This document shows, one piece after another, positions 11,420 through 20,560 of a stretch of 64,000 nt of DNA; positions within the stretch are counted from its first letter, which is position 1, and the number at the start of each line of letters is the position of its first letter. Origin of the DNA: Aspidapion aeneum (taxonomy: Eukaryota; Arthropoda; Insecta; Coleoptera; Brentidae). A model generated the notes under the pieces. The model was not told the origin of the DNA. It saw nothing but the letters and a program-made list of their open reading frames with translations, and did no database searches. The position numbers and the translations under genes are program-made. The stretch covers positions 142,762,558 through 142,826,557 of the forward strand of contig OY755038.1 in NCBI GenBank assembly GCA_963576565.1, given 5' to 3'.

Positions 11420-12710
11420 TATCTTTTGTGAAACGTTTTAACTGAATTTCTTTCAAACTTAATAAAAGTTAATGGAATTTTTTCTAATTATAACTACATA
11501 GGTTATATCGCAATGGAAAAAAACCGGTTTAAATAAGAATCTGCAAGGATTTCGTAAAAAAAATGGAAAAAACGGAAAAGAAATGGTTTAAACTATAGGT
11601 TTAAGTTTGTAGGGAACGAGGTTTAAGTGAAAATGCAGCAACATTTAAGTGAATTACTTATATTTTTCAATTTACACTTACTTCCCAAACTTGACTTTGT
11701 CGGAAAATGTGTTATTATAATTTCGTAATTTTTATTTTATAACTTGCACAAACATAACGAAACTGAGAAATAAATTTTTAAATTTATTAAAATGATGTAA
11801 AAGTGACTTGACTGACACTTGCTGTACTAAGTACTGGGATTGTCATCTGCTGTCATCTTGGTGCACGTACATCTTAAATATATCTGTATTGCTAGAGCGT
11901 ATTAAAACCATTAATGGAAAATGAATGCTACAAGCGTTCCGCCATATTGAATTCAATTGAACACAAAATGGATTAAAAAAGCCAGTGACGTATATAAGGG
12001 GGGGGAACCCTCCCCTCTTAAGCTAATAGTTTTTTTAGAAATTTTTCACATATTTCATGAACACAAATATAATGTAACATAAAATACGGCCTTATGGGGT
12101 CTCCCCCCACCCTCAAAACTGTTTTGGCCCCCTAAAACCTTTTTCCAAATACGCCACTAAAAAAAGCAAACGCTTTCAATAAAATTTATATGTATAGTGA
12201 GTTGATTTAGGGTGGAATTTGCGGGGCGTCCTCAAAGATTTCTCAGCGTTTTCATTTCATAAAGTTTTCCTTAAGAAAGGTTGAGTCAAGGAAGCAAATG
12301 AGCTGGCTACATTGACATTTATATTAATTTTTGATATTTATGACAAATTTTAACAATTTCAGCTAATTTATCAAGATTGGTTTAAATAACAGTTTTTAGC
12401 TGTGATAAAAGTTTCGCTAGAACGAAAAAGTTTGCTTGTGAAGAATGGTTTAAAACTACAAAAAATCCTACAAAATAAAAAACACATGGATGGAATTACC
12501 TACTTGAAAAAATAGGGGACAACAAAGGCCTGAAAGAAAATGAATTTGATGATCAAGAAATTTATATAAACAGCCTTTTCAGTATCATGAAAAAGCCAAA
12601 TTAATGTTTTAATGCAGTTGAATATTTACTTCAAATATCATTTGTACGAAATCTGGTTAAGTTAAATGTTGTATTTTATGTTTATATGTAATAAATGTTT
12701 TATCAAAATT
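11420..12710. other. Internal AT-rich DNA of the TIR element
   Basis: No protein or RNA is recognised. A TAGGGGACAA motif at 12513-12522 mirrors TTGTCCCCTA at 17001-17010 and may mark the outer limits of the enclosed foldback. The intervening bases do not align well, so I place the supported arms further inward. Confidence 0.4.
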
Positions 12711-12849
12711 AAATACAATTTTTTGACTTCATATAAAATATTTCTTTATTTGTTAGATAATAACTTTTTTTAAACTTTTCCAAATAGGTATTTGGTGGTT
12801 AGTATACAATTCAACTTTTTTTTTTAGAGAAATAAATAAACTCGCGGAT

Positions 12850-13520
12850 CCAAAATGGCGAATCTTCCCATTTATGAACCAATATGCACTTTGCGATCTT
12901 TTAGGTCGCTGATTATTATTTTTAACTTAAACTAAAAAAATCAAAATGGCGGATCAAAAATGGCGGACTTTCACATTTCTGAACCAATATGCATCAAATT
13001 CGGAACTTTAGGGTGTTTTAGGTCGCTTATTATGATTTCTAACCTCAACTTAAAAAAAATCAAAATGGCGGATAAAAATGGCAGATTGTCCCATTTATGA
13101 ACCGATTTAAGTCAAAGTCAGAACTTTGCGATCCTTCAGGTCGCTGATTATTATCTTTAACTTAAACTAACAAAATCAAAATGGCGGATAAAAAATGACG
13201 GACTCTCCCATTTATAAACCAATGTGCTTCAAATTCGGAACTTTAGGGTGTTCAGATCGCTGATTATGATTTCTAACATAAACTTTAAAAAAATCAAAAT
13301 GGCGGATCCACAATTGTGCCTTCCTATTTATAAACCGATTTGCCTCAAACTTGAAACGTCGCGGCGCTTAAGGTAACTCAATACAATTTTTGACTCAAAT
13401 TTAAAAACATGAAAATGGCGGGTACAAATTGGCGGATTTTCCCATTTATGAACCGATACACATCAAACTCGAAAATTTGGGGTGTTTTAGGTCGCTGATT
13501 ATTATTTTATTGTTCATTGT
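12850..13520 (+). repeat. AAATGGCGGATCC satellite, forward array
   Basis: About five units of 125-140 bases. Each has two ATGGCGGAT-type boxes, CCCATTTATGAACCGAT, a CAAACTCGGAACTTT-type box and GGTCGCTGATTATTATTTTT. The same unit is found inverted at 13660-13950 and 16585-16800, in both orientations at 32140-33140, and as a remnant at 44540-44720. Confidence 0.8.
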
Positions 13521-13659
13521 TACAAGTGATTTAGTAACACCGCGGTGACACACCGGCCTTTAAACTTTTTAGTACAAAAAAAATTGAAATTTAAAAAAAA
13601 TTAAATTTTTTTACAAAAAAATCTGGACTTTTAAAGCAAAATATTTTGGTATATTGGTT

Positions 13660-13950
13660 CATAAATGGAAAACTCCGCCATTTTTGATCCGCCATTTTGA
13701 TTTATTTTTAGTATAAGTGAAAAATAATAATCAGCGACCTGGAAGATTTCAAAGTTCTGAGTTTGATGCAAATCGGTTTATAAATGGAAAAAGTCACCAT
13801 TTTGTATCCGCTATTTTGATTTATTTTAAGTTTAGGTTAGAAATCATAATCAGCGATCTCAAAACACCCTAAAGTTCCGAGTTTGATGCAAATCGGTTCA
13901 TAAATGGAAAAATCCACCATTTTGTATCCGCCATTTTGATTTATTTTAAG
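13660..13950 (-). repeat. AAATGGCGGATCC satellite, inverted array (part 1)
   Basis: Reverse-complement units (GATCCGCCATTTTGATTTAT, AATAATAATCAGCGACCT, CAAATCGGTTTATAAATGG). The array is split at 13959 by the Penelope-like element and resumes at about 16570. Confidence 0.8.
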
Positions 13951-13959
13951 TTTAAGTTA

Positions 13960-14484
13960 ATTGTATGTTTTGTGGGTTTTGGGAAGTTGAAGAAAAACAA
14001 CCATTGATTTTATGGCGACGTTTCGTGTTTAGACTAACACTTTTTCAAGCCCTGAAATGAACAACAAGCATTACAATAGGAGCAAATGATTCTTAAATTT
14101 ATAGTATTCAAATATACAAAACAATAACTTTGCAAAACAACTTACTCAAATCACAGTTGAGTCTTCGGCAGCAAAGCCAGTGAGTATTGGTTTATTGACA
14201 ACAGCATATTACACATTTTTTTTTTTTATGGAAGTTAAAATATTTATTTTTGAAATTTTTGTCTTTTATTTATAATTTTAGTTAGGCTAAGTTTTAATTC
14301 TTCGAATATCTTATTGTAGATTGTTACCTGGACATATTTCTATGGGCTATTTAGCCACAATTTACGATAATTATGTAAATTGTTCACAAATTATGTTTTT
14401 TCTTTGTCGATTAAAAAAAAAAAAATTTTTTTTAGAAACTCAATATATTATTTCTACTCACTAGTGTTGCTAGCCGAAGTCATT
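13960..14484 (-). repeat. Left inverted arm of the Penelope-like element
   Basis: Near-identical reverse complement of 16019-16542. It starts with TTGTATGTTTTGTGGG and ends with GCTAGCCGAAGTCATT. The small divergence between the arms suggests recent insertion or conversion. Confidence 0.85.
14014..14052 (-). ncRNA. Hammerhead-like RNA motif (degenerate core), left arm
   Basis: On the minus strand GGGC, CTTGAAAAA, a 5-bp stem (GTGTT with AACAC, six-base loop), GAAACGTC and GCC follow one another. This is the order of a hammerhead ribozyme with minimal stem III (stem I GGC/GCC, stem II hairpin, GAAA, then the GUC cleavage triplet). Penelope-like elements are known to carry such ribozymes in their terminal repeats. 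The CUGANGA box is not canonical, so self-cleavage is doubtful. Same sequence as 16446-16484. Confidence 0.45.
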
Positions 14485-15720
14485 AGGGGATATATTCTAA
14501 TTTCATTAGATGTTGTCAGTCTTTTCACCAATATCCCAAAACAGTTAGTACTTGAAATTGTTGAAAAAAGTTATAGATTTATCTCCAATTACACAGATAT
14601 TTCAAAAAACACTTTAATTAAACTAATTAAGTATTGTTTTGAGACCAGCTATTTTTCCTACAATAACCAGATCTACTTACAAAAAGATGGAAGTGCCATG
14701 GGAAACCCAGCTAGCCCAATTCTGGCCAACTTAGTGATGAATTTCCTTTTCACTAATATCCTTAAAACACTGCCTTTTAAAATTCCTTTTTTATTTGTAT
14801 ATGTAGATGATACTTTGCTTGCGGCACCTAGAGACAGGTTGAATGAACTATTAGCATCCTTTAATAACTTCCACCCATCTCTGCAATTCACAATGGAAAC
14901 GGAAAATAATGGTAAACTGAGTTTCTTAGACACTGAGTTGTACCACCAAGATAATGGTCTCATTCTGTCAAATTGGTATTCTAAACCCACCAGCTCAGGC
15001 AGATTGCTGAATTATTATTCTAATCACCCTGTCTCTAATAAAAATGGTATAATCAGTGGCCTTTTGCACAGAGCTATAAAACTAAGTAGCCCCCAATTTC
15101 ATGAAGAAAATATTAGGAAGGTTAAAAATATTTTAAAAAATAACAATTATCCAACCAATTTCATTAACAGAAACATCACAAAGTACATGTCAAAACAACC
15201 GACAATAACAAAAAAACAATTTAAATATTTCAAATTTCCATATATTGAAAACTTATCTTTAAAAATAGATTTTTGCTTTAAACAAACCGACACTAAGTTA
15301 GCTTTTTATAATCCAAAAACCACAAATATTTTCTTCACTCAATTAAAAGATAAAATTCCACCTGATAAAAGGAGCAATCTAATCTACAAAATTCCATGTG
15401 AATGTGATAAAACATATGTTGGTCAAACAAAACAATACTTACATAAAAGACTTCAACAGCATAAGTGTGACTGTAAAAATGATAGGCAATATAATGCTGA
15501 AAAAACAGCATTATCAAAACACCATTTTGATACAGGGCACAACTTCAGATTTGATAAAACTGAAGTGTTGGACTCGGAACAAAACTATTATAAACGGACT
15601 ATTAGTGAAATGATATATATTAACCTAAATAACACCATAAATCTTAGAACTGACACTAGAGGGCTAAGTATTGTTTATAATGGAATACTCAATATGTATA
15701 AACAACAACTCAATGTTTAA
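14380..15720 (+). CDS. Penelope-like reverse transcriptase with GIY-YIG endonuclease (N-terminally truncated)
   Basis: This 446-codon open frame encodes the polymerase and nuclease of a Penelope-like retroelement, which copies element RNA into chromosomal DNA. RT motif A is at residues 40-53 (LDVVSLFTNIP, catalytic Asp about 44), followed by GSAMGNPASPILANL at 104-118 and the catalytic YVDD box at 141-144. A thumb region with SFLDTELY follows. A GIY-YIG nuclease lies at about 335-425 (IYKIPC, then YVGQTKQYLHKR and a later SEMIY segment). The first 35 codons lie inside the inverted arm and are not family sequence; the real N-terminus upstream of RT motif A is missing, since full-length proteins are usually considerably longer. 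The ATG is simply the first in frame. The catalytic core is uninterrupted, but the truncation makes activity unlikely. Confidence 0.88.
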   Translation: MFTNYVFSLSIKKKKIFFRNSIYYFYSLVLLAEVIRGYILISLDVVSLFTNIPKQLVLEIVEKSYRFISNYTDISKNTLIKLIKYCFETSYFSYNNQIYLQKDGSAMGNPASPILANLVMNFLFTNILKTLPFKIPFLFVYVDDTLLAAPRDRLNELLASFNNFHPSLQFTMETENNGKLSFLDTELYHQDNGLILSNWYSKPTSSGRLLNYYSNHPVSNKNGIISGLLHRAIKLSSPQFHEENIRKVKNILKNNNYPTNFINRNITKYMSKQPTITKKQFKYFKFPYIENLSLKIDFCFKQTDTKLAFYNPKTTNIFFTQLKDKIPPDKRSNLIYKIPCECDKTYVGQTKQYLHKRLQQHKCDCKNDRQYNAEKTALSKHHFDTGHNFRFDKTEVLDSEQNYYKRTISEMIYINLNNTINLRTDTRGLSIVYNGILNMYKQQLNV

Positions 15721-16018
15721 CTTAAGAAAATAATTAGTTTCTGTGATATAGAGATAACATCTAGATACCCTTTTCTAGTCAAAAGAATAATAATGAATGT
15801 CAATTCCTATTTGTTTTTAAAATTGTAATTTTGGAAATTGTTTTTGTGACCTGTTAAATGTCTGTATTCTTTTTAAGTGTTGTAATTTTAACTTGACTAT
15901 TTTAAAATATTATTAAGTGAAACTATTCTCATTTTACTTTAATGAATAAGTTTCTGTGACCTGATTAATACCTAAGTCTTCATTCATTTGGGTACAAATT
16001 TAAATTTTAATTAATTTT

Positions 16019-16542
16019 AATGACTTCGGCTAGCAACACTAGTGAGTAGAAATAATATATTGAGTTTCTAAAAAAAATTTTTTTTTTTAATCGACAAAGA
16101 AAAAACATAATTTGTGAACAATTTACATAATTATCGTAAATTGTGGCTAAATAGCCCATAGAAATATGTCCAGGTAACAATCTACAATAAGATATTCGAA
16201 GAATTAAAACTTAGCCTAACTAAAATTATAAATAAAAGACAAAAATTTCAAAAATAAATATTTTAACTTCCATAAAAAAAAATGTGTAATATGCTGTTGT
16301 CAATAAACCAATACTCACTGGCTTTGCTGCCGAAGACCCAACTGTGATTTGAGTAAGTTGTTTTGCAAAGTTATTGTTTTGTATATTTGAATACTATAAA
16401 TTTAAGAATCATTTGCTCCTATTGTAATGCTTGTTGTTCATTTCAGGGCTTGAAAAAGTGTTAGTCTAAACACGAAACGTCGCCATAAAATCAATGGTTG
16501 TTTTTCTTCAACTTCCCAAAACCCACAAAACATACAATTAAT
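16019..16542 (+). repeat. Right inverted arm of the Penelope-like element
   Basis: Reverse complement of 13960-14484, beginning AATGACTTCGGCTAGC and ending AAAACATACAATTAA. It is probably the genuine 3' terminal repeat of the element, since it follows the ORF in the expected order and contains the hammerhead-like motif in the sense orientation. Confidence 0.85.
16446..16484 (+). ncRNA. Hammerhead-like RNA motif (degenerate core), right arm
   Basis: Sense copy of the motif: GGGC, CTTGAAAAA, GTGTT-loop-AACAC stem II, GAAACGTC, GCC. See 43326-43364 for a diverged copy in which stem II has changed on both sides while the flanking core is conserved. Confidence 0.45.
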
Positions 16543-16584
16543 TCATTACTAGGGAAACGAAATGCCTAATTTAAGTTTAAGTTA

Positions 16585-16800
16585 CAAATCATAATTAGGG
16601 ACCTGAAACACCCCAAAGTTCCGAATTTGGTGCATATTGGTTAATAAATGGGAAAGCCCGCCATTTTTCATCCGCCATTTTGATTTTTTTTAGTTTTAGT
16701 TAAAAATAATAATCAGCGACCTGAAAGATCGTAAAGTTCCGAGTTTGATGCATATCGGTTCATAAATGGGAAAATCCGCCATTTTGGATCCGCCATTTTA
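16585..16800 (-). repeat. AAATGGCGGATCC satellite, inverted array (part 2)
   Basis: Continuation of 13660-13950 after the Penelope-like insertion; two reverse-complement units with TTCATCCGCCATTTTGAT and TGGATCCGCCATTTTAT. Confidence 0.8.
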
Positions 16801-17010
16801 TTTATTTTTCTAATAAAAAAAATGTTGAATTGTATACTAGTCACCAAATACCTATTTGGAAAAGTTTGAAAAAAGTTATGATCAAACAAATATATTATAT
16901 GACGTCAAGTTAAATAAAACTGTTTAAACAATTAATAGTAATATCGTAAAACAAAAAATCTCGCGGCGAACTGTCCCCGCGGCCAATTATCCGCGGCGAA
17001 TTGTCCCCTA

Positions 17011-17940
17011 CTCTACTTGAGACTTTAATAAAATTTCTGTCTAAATTTTCATTAATATTACAAAATATGTGAAATTTAGGTAGCTACCTATTTATTAAAC
17101 TGTCTTTATCATAAGGTTTAAAAATTGATTTTTTCAACAGCCCGCTTTACTTTTTAATCTACCAATTAAAGGAAAAACCAAATTGTTGTATTCCTCAACT
17201 AATTATTTTGTTGCATAAAATCTCAAAAGCAATCGTCACAGATTTTTTAAACAAATGCGCATAATCAGGAAGCGAACTAACAACAGAAATCGTTATTAAT
17301 TTATACTTTTATTTTAAAAGTATTGAAATAAATAATTTTTTTATTATATTAATTTAAATATTATTTGCAAATAAACAAATCGCGTCTGATTTTATTTGGA
17401 TTTTAATCTGAAGATCGTTTTTTTACTTTCCTCGTCAAGGCAAATATCGTTTAAAAGCAACATGCTTAAATATAAAAGAGATATGAGAATTTAGTACTAA
17501 ACGGTTTATCCAGCGTTGTGTACATTGCCCTAAAAAACTCGCTCTAATAGTTAATTGAAGCTAAAAATCGTATAAAATATTGTCATATCGTTCCTAAATA
17601 TGATCAAATTTTACATTTTTAACAAATAAATTAACAAAAACGTGATTGTTTTCAAGTTATACTGAGATAAACCACCCCCCGTAGGTAGTTTAAAATTTAG
17701 GACGATTTTTAGTCGGAATCCCATGACCTAGGGGTTTAAAGTGACGTAGAAGTCTAAATTAGACAGTTGTAGAAAAATAAGTTTTCCAGTTTTCTTCTTT
17801 TTTCCGGTCTATATGGTCTATTTAAGAACAAATCGTCTTAAATTTCAATTTTTAGGACATTTTATCGTCCGTACAGGTAAAAATACCAAATCAATTGCGG
17901 CCTGTTTCGACAAAAAATCAATTTTTCCAAACCAATGCAC
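17011..17940. other. Unassigned internal DNA of the TIR element
   Basis: A/T-rich sequence without a credible ORF, RNA gene or tandem structure. Confidence 0.45.
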
Positions 17941-18015
17941 ATTTAAATTTTAAACCTAAACCTTAAACATATACCAAAACCTTGACTAAAACTTACGCCT
18001 TAGTAAATACTGGTG

Positions 18016-18440
18016 TTGAGGTTTTTTAATTTTCACATGGTTCTATCATAGCTATCAGCCTTTCAAAGCTCACGTCTTTAGCATTCCTGGAAGTGGACAA
18101 TGATACTTTTACATAACTTTACATTTATGGAGGAGGGCAGTACATTAAAATTTTGGTGTTTTTAAATTTGTTCCTATAGTTTTATCATAGTTCCTATCAG
18201 CCTTAAAAGTTTCTGGAAGTGGGCAATGTTAATTTTACATAATTTTACATTTATAGGGGAGGGAAATTAAAATTTTGGGGTTTATTTTTTGGTCAAAATT
18301 TCTTTATAGCATGTCTCCAAGTACAGTAGAATTTTAATGATCTATACATGAGTGCGTGGCAATTTCCACGTTTTTTTAAAAAATTTCGTAACTACTTGAC
18401 TACTTTATGGAAGTCCATGAAACTTGGAGGAAGAAGTTTT
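18016..18440 (+). repeat. Dispersed 115-130-bp tandem repeat, reverse units
   Basis: Two to three units carry a CATAGTTCCTATCAGCC box, TTTCTGGAAGTGGGCAATG, TTACATAACTTTACATTTAT and a GGGGAGGG box. The block ends in TATACATGAGTG and TTATGGAAGTCCATGAAACTT. It is the continuation of the repeat cut at 11350. The same units occur at 20110-20330 (inverted), 25190-25650, 28350-28720, 38390-38600 and 40830-41400. Confidence 0.75.
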
Positions 18441-18834
18441 GTAACTAAAACAAAACCAGACAATCCCTCAAATAATAAGGAATATATTTACCAAATCCCG
18501 TGTGAGTGGTAAATCATATGTAGGTGAAACGAAACGCCCTCTTCAGGTTAGAGTAAATGAACATCTAAAAAGTACCCAATTAGGGGATATTGAAAAATCC
18601 GGTTTAGCAGATCATGCATGGTCAAATGATTACAGGATTCAGTGGTCAGAGGCTAAAGTTTTACATAAGGAGTCGCATTGGCGAAAACGAAAGTTTATTG
18701 AAGCTGCGTTTATAATGCAGAATAAAGAAGTTTTCAGTCAACCAAGCACGGGCATACCAAACATATGGGAACCACTCCTTAAGGAAAACAGGCGTCTTCC
18801 TCGTCTTGCTCTTGCTCCAGGCGGCCAGTAGTCT
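18441..18834 (+). pseudogene. GIY-YIG domain fragment of a Penelope-like element
   Basis: The translation gives IYQIPCE, then after a frameshift near 18505 SGKSYVGETKRPLQVRVNEH, then LADHAW, KVLHKESHWRKRKFIEAAFI and a PSTGIPNIWEPLL tail. This order (IPC, YVGxTKR, a conserved Glu-containing helix) is the GIY-YIG endonuclease at the C-terminus of Penelope-like polyproteins. No RT domain precedes it; the fragment starts directly after repeat sequence (GTCCATGAAACTTGG). It belongs to a different lineage from the 14380-15720 protein, since the two share only the nuclease motifs. The two-base loss at the frameshift shows it is dead. Confidence 0.8.
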
Positions 18835-18878
18835 GGCGACGGCCTTGGCAACATTTAAATTACAGCCTATATAATATT

Positions 18879-19132
18879 GACCTATTGCAATAAAGCCAGG
18901 CACAAATTGTGCCGGGCACTATATTGAGAGTTTCCCATTATAAGAACAGCTGTCTTCTTTCAAAATAAGGCCATTGTGTATTATAAGAGCCGGAATTAAT
19001 GGAAAATAAACGAATGGATTTCTAAATTCGACTTTGGTATGTCAATTTTGAAAGATCAACTGTCAGTTTTTAATGCGAAACGGTCAATATAGTGCCCGGC
19101 ACAATTTGTGCCTTGCTTTATTGCAATAGGTC
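18879..19132. mobile_element. 254-bp MITE with 49-bp terminal inverted repeats
   Basis: The left TIR (18879-18927, starting GACCTATTGCAATAAAGCC) and right TIR (19084-19132) match at 48 of 49 positions. Each TIR has an internal palindrome GGCACAAATTGTGCC. There is no ORF. The flanks TATAATATT and CCTAATATAA show no clear duplication. The uninterrupted host repeat is visible at 27405-27430. Confidence 0.8.
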
Positions 19133-19139
19133 CCTAATA

Positions 19140-19640
19140 TAATTATTTTGGTGACCACCTGTGCGTTAACACTCTTGGACATGTGACCTATGAAAATTCG
19201 TACCTAGCACGCGATGTGAGGTCGCCCTGTGTCCTGTATCCCAGAATCCTATTTTTTTATTATGTGATAATTTTTCCTAAGTATAACTATTTTAATACTG
19301 TACACTTACAATAAAATGCTTTTTTTAATAGGCGGCTATAATTGATTAACTTACACACTTGACTGAATTCCAAAACTCCTATTTTACTTTTGTATTTGCA
19401 TTTATATCATTTGATAAATGAATATGTGAAGTAACACTTTTTTTGAGCCAAAAGTTTGCTAAGAATGCGTAGGGTACTCAATCTTACCTAACCCGTGCCG
19501 AGGAAGGGTAACCATTTGCTTATATGGATGTAAACATTTTTTGACACGTGAATATCTGTTAGCACGGTAGTGCCCGGCCAAGCTCGCGCAACTGCTGTAC
19601 CATCTTTTCTTGAAACATTTCAGCCCATATTTGACCTATC
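19140..19640 (+). repeat. Dispersed repeat (GACCACCTGTGCGTTAACAC family)
   Basis: Direct copy of 27410-27740: TTGGTGACCACCTGTGCG, CACTCTTGGACATGTGACCT, TTTTTGACACGTGAATATCTG, AACTGCTGTACCA and ATTTGACCTATCTAAAA are shared in the same order. The last part also occurs at 40640-40730. No coding potential. Confidence 0.7.
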
Positions 19641-19652
19641 TAAAAGTCTACT

Positions 19653-19999
19653 CCATCTCCGTAGCGGAGAAGAGCAGCAGGGATATCAAAAAGAAAAAGA
19701 GTTACAAATCAAAGAATAAGAATGGACAGTGCGTGAACGTACTTTAGTGGATGACAAAACAACTTGTGTGGTACGGACATGTACAAAGAATGAATGATGA
19801 AAGACTACCTAAACAAATACTACAATGGAAACCAACTGGCCGAAGAAAACGAGGACGGCCAAGGAGAAGTTGGAGAGAAGGAATAGACAGTAAAATAAGA
19901 ATAAAAGACCTAGATGATGAATTATCGGCAAACAGAAACGAGTGGAGATTGGGTATCGGAAGACGTAGAACGTTGTGAAACCGATAAATATATATATAT
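19653..19999 (+). mobile_element. 5'-truncated LINE fragment (RT C-terminus) with 11-bp TSD
   Basis: The insertion is flanked by AAAAGTCTACT at 19642-19652 and 20000-20010 and ends in a (TA)n tail. Frame 19751-19978 encodes the very C-terminal region common to RTE/CR1-type LINE polymerases (WYGHVQRMNDERLPKQILQW, then GRRKRGRPRRSWREGI and WRLGIGRRRTL). The preceding 90 bases give a frameshifted continuation (RRSSRDI). No RT catalytic core remains, so the copy is dead on arrival. It interrupts the dispersed repeat at a CTATCTAAAAGTCTACTTCGG site. Confidence 0.8.
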
Positions 20000-20009
20000 A
20001 AAAGTCTAC

Positions 20010-20560
20010 TTCGGAATGACCTACGAAACTCTTTGCGCACTCGTAGATTTTTATAGACTTAACAACCAATCGAAGTTTCATGGACTTCCATAAAGTAGTA
20101 AAGTAGTCACTCACTCATGTATAGATCACCAAAATTCTACTGTACTTCCAGACATGCTACAAAGCTAAAATTTGGCAAACTGATAAAAATTATGACCAAA
20201 CCCTTGGAAAAAATCAAAAAAACCCAAAATTCTATTTTTTCCCCTCCCCTATACAAGTAAAGTTATGTAAAAGTTACATTGCCTCCTTCCAGAAACAATT
20301 AAAAAACCTTAAAATTTTAAATAAGGCATTGAAAAAGTTTTGAACAATATTTCACATATTTTACTACTTTAAAACTTAAATTTTATCCAAATCCTTTAAA
20401 AAAGGAGTGAAATCATAACAAAAACATTTCATGTAAAAAAAGTCAAGTACCGAAAATGGTATTCCCTAAAAAGAATTGAGATAAAAGTAAAGCCAAGTTC
20501 TGCAATACAAATTTTAAAATGAAAGGTTCTTACTGGTTTGGAAATGTTTTTCTAAACTTG
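20010..20560 (-). repeat. Dispersed repeat, inverted arm
   Basis: Reverse-complement counterpart of 18016-18440 and 11100-11345: CATGGACTTCCATAAAGTAG, CATGTATAGATCACC, CCCCTCCCCTATACAAG, TTCCAGAAACAATT, AAAAAGTTTTGAACAATATT and AAGTACCGAAAATGGTATTC. Together with those segments it forms a very large interrupted foldback centred near 19 kb. Confidence 0.7.

Larger units (their letters stand above)
13960..16569 (+). mobile_element. Penelope-like retroelement with inverted arms and 15-bp TSD
   Basis: The element lies within the satellite array and is flanked by TTTAAGTTTAAGTTA at 13945-13959 and 16570-16584. It consists of a left arm (13960-14484), one long ORF encoding RT and a GIY-YIG endonuclease, a 300-base 3' spacer, and a right arm (16019-16542) that is the reverse complement of the left, followed by 27 further bases. 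Penelope-like elements commonly carry LTR-like repeats or partial inverted copies, so this is a 5'-truncated copy preceded by an inverted piece of its own 3' end. A second, older fragment of a related element is at 43290-43770. Confidence 0.85.
12720..16912. mobile_element. Foldback element with satellite arms (carries a Penelope-like insertion)
   Basis: The left arm starts near 12720 (TTGACTTCATATAA, then CCAAATAGGTATTTGGTGG, then TAGTATACAATTCAAC) and runs into tandem AAAATGGCGGATC repeats. The right arm, from about 16585 to 16912, has the same in reverse (GTTGAATTGTATACTAG, CACCAAATACCTATTTGGAA, ATGACGTCAA). Just beyond the right arm, 16965-17010 holds three GC-rich units (CGCGGCGAACTGTCCCC-like), resembling the terminal short repeats of the foldback at 31925-33425. 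No transposase is seen. Confidence 0.65.
11353..18015. mobile_element. 6.66-kb TIR element (CACCAGTATTTACTAAG ends), interrupted
   Basis: The left end CACCAGTATTTACTAAG, followed by a GGTTTAGGGTTTAAG-rich block, is mirrored at the right end by AAACCTAAACCTTAAAC and then CTTAGTAAATACTGGTG. The flanks are CTTTTA on the left and TTGAGG on the right, giving an imperfect 3-bp duplication (TTA/TTG). The uninterrupted target is visible at about 25185 (GCTTTTAAGGTTTTTTAA), which supports a genuine insertion boundary. Most of its length is later insertions (12720-16912). No transposase was recognised, so this copy is non-autonomous or decayed. Confidence 0.6.

Noticed and set aside
11365..11420. GGTTTAGGGTTTAAGTTTAA run resembling telomeric repeat
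   Set aside because: Not the arthropod TTAGG unit, irregular, and mirrored at 17940-18000 as part of the TIR of the 11353-18015 element.
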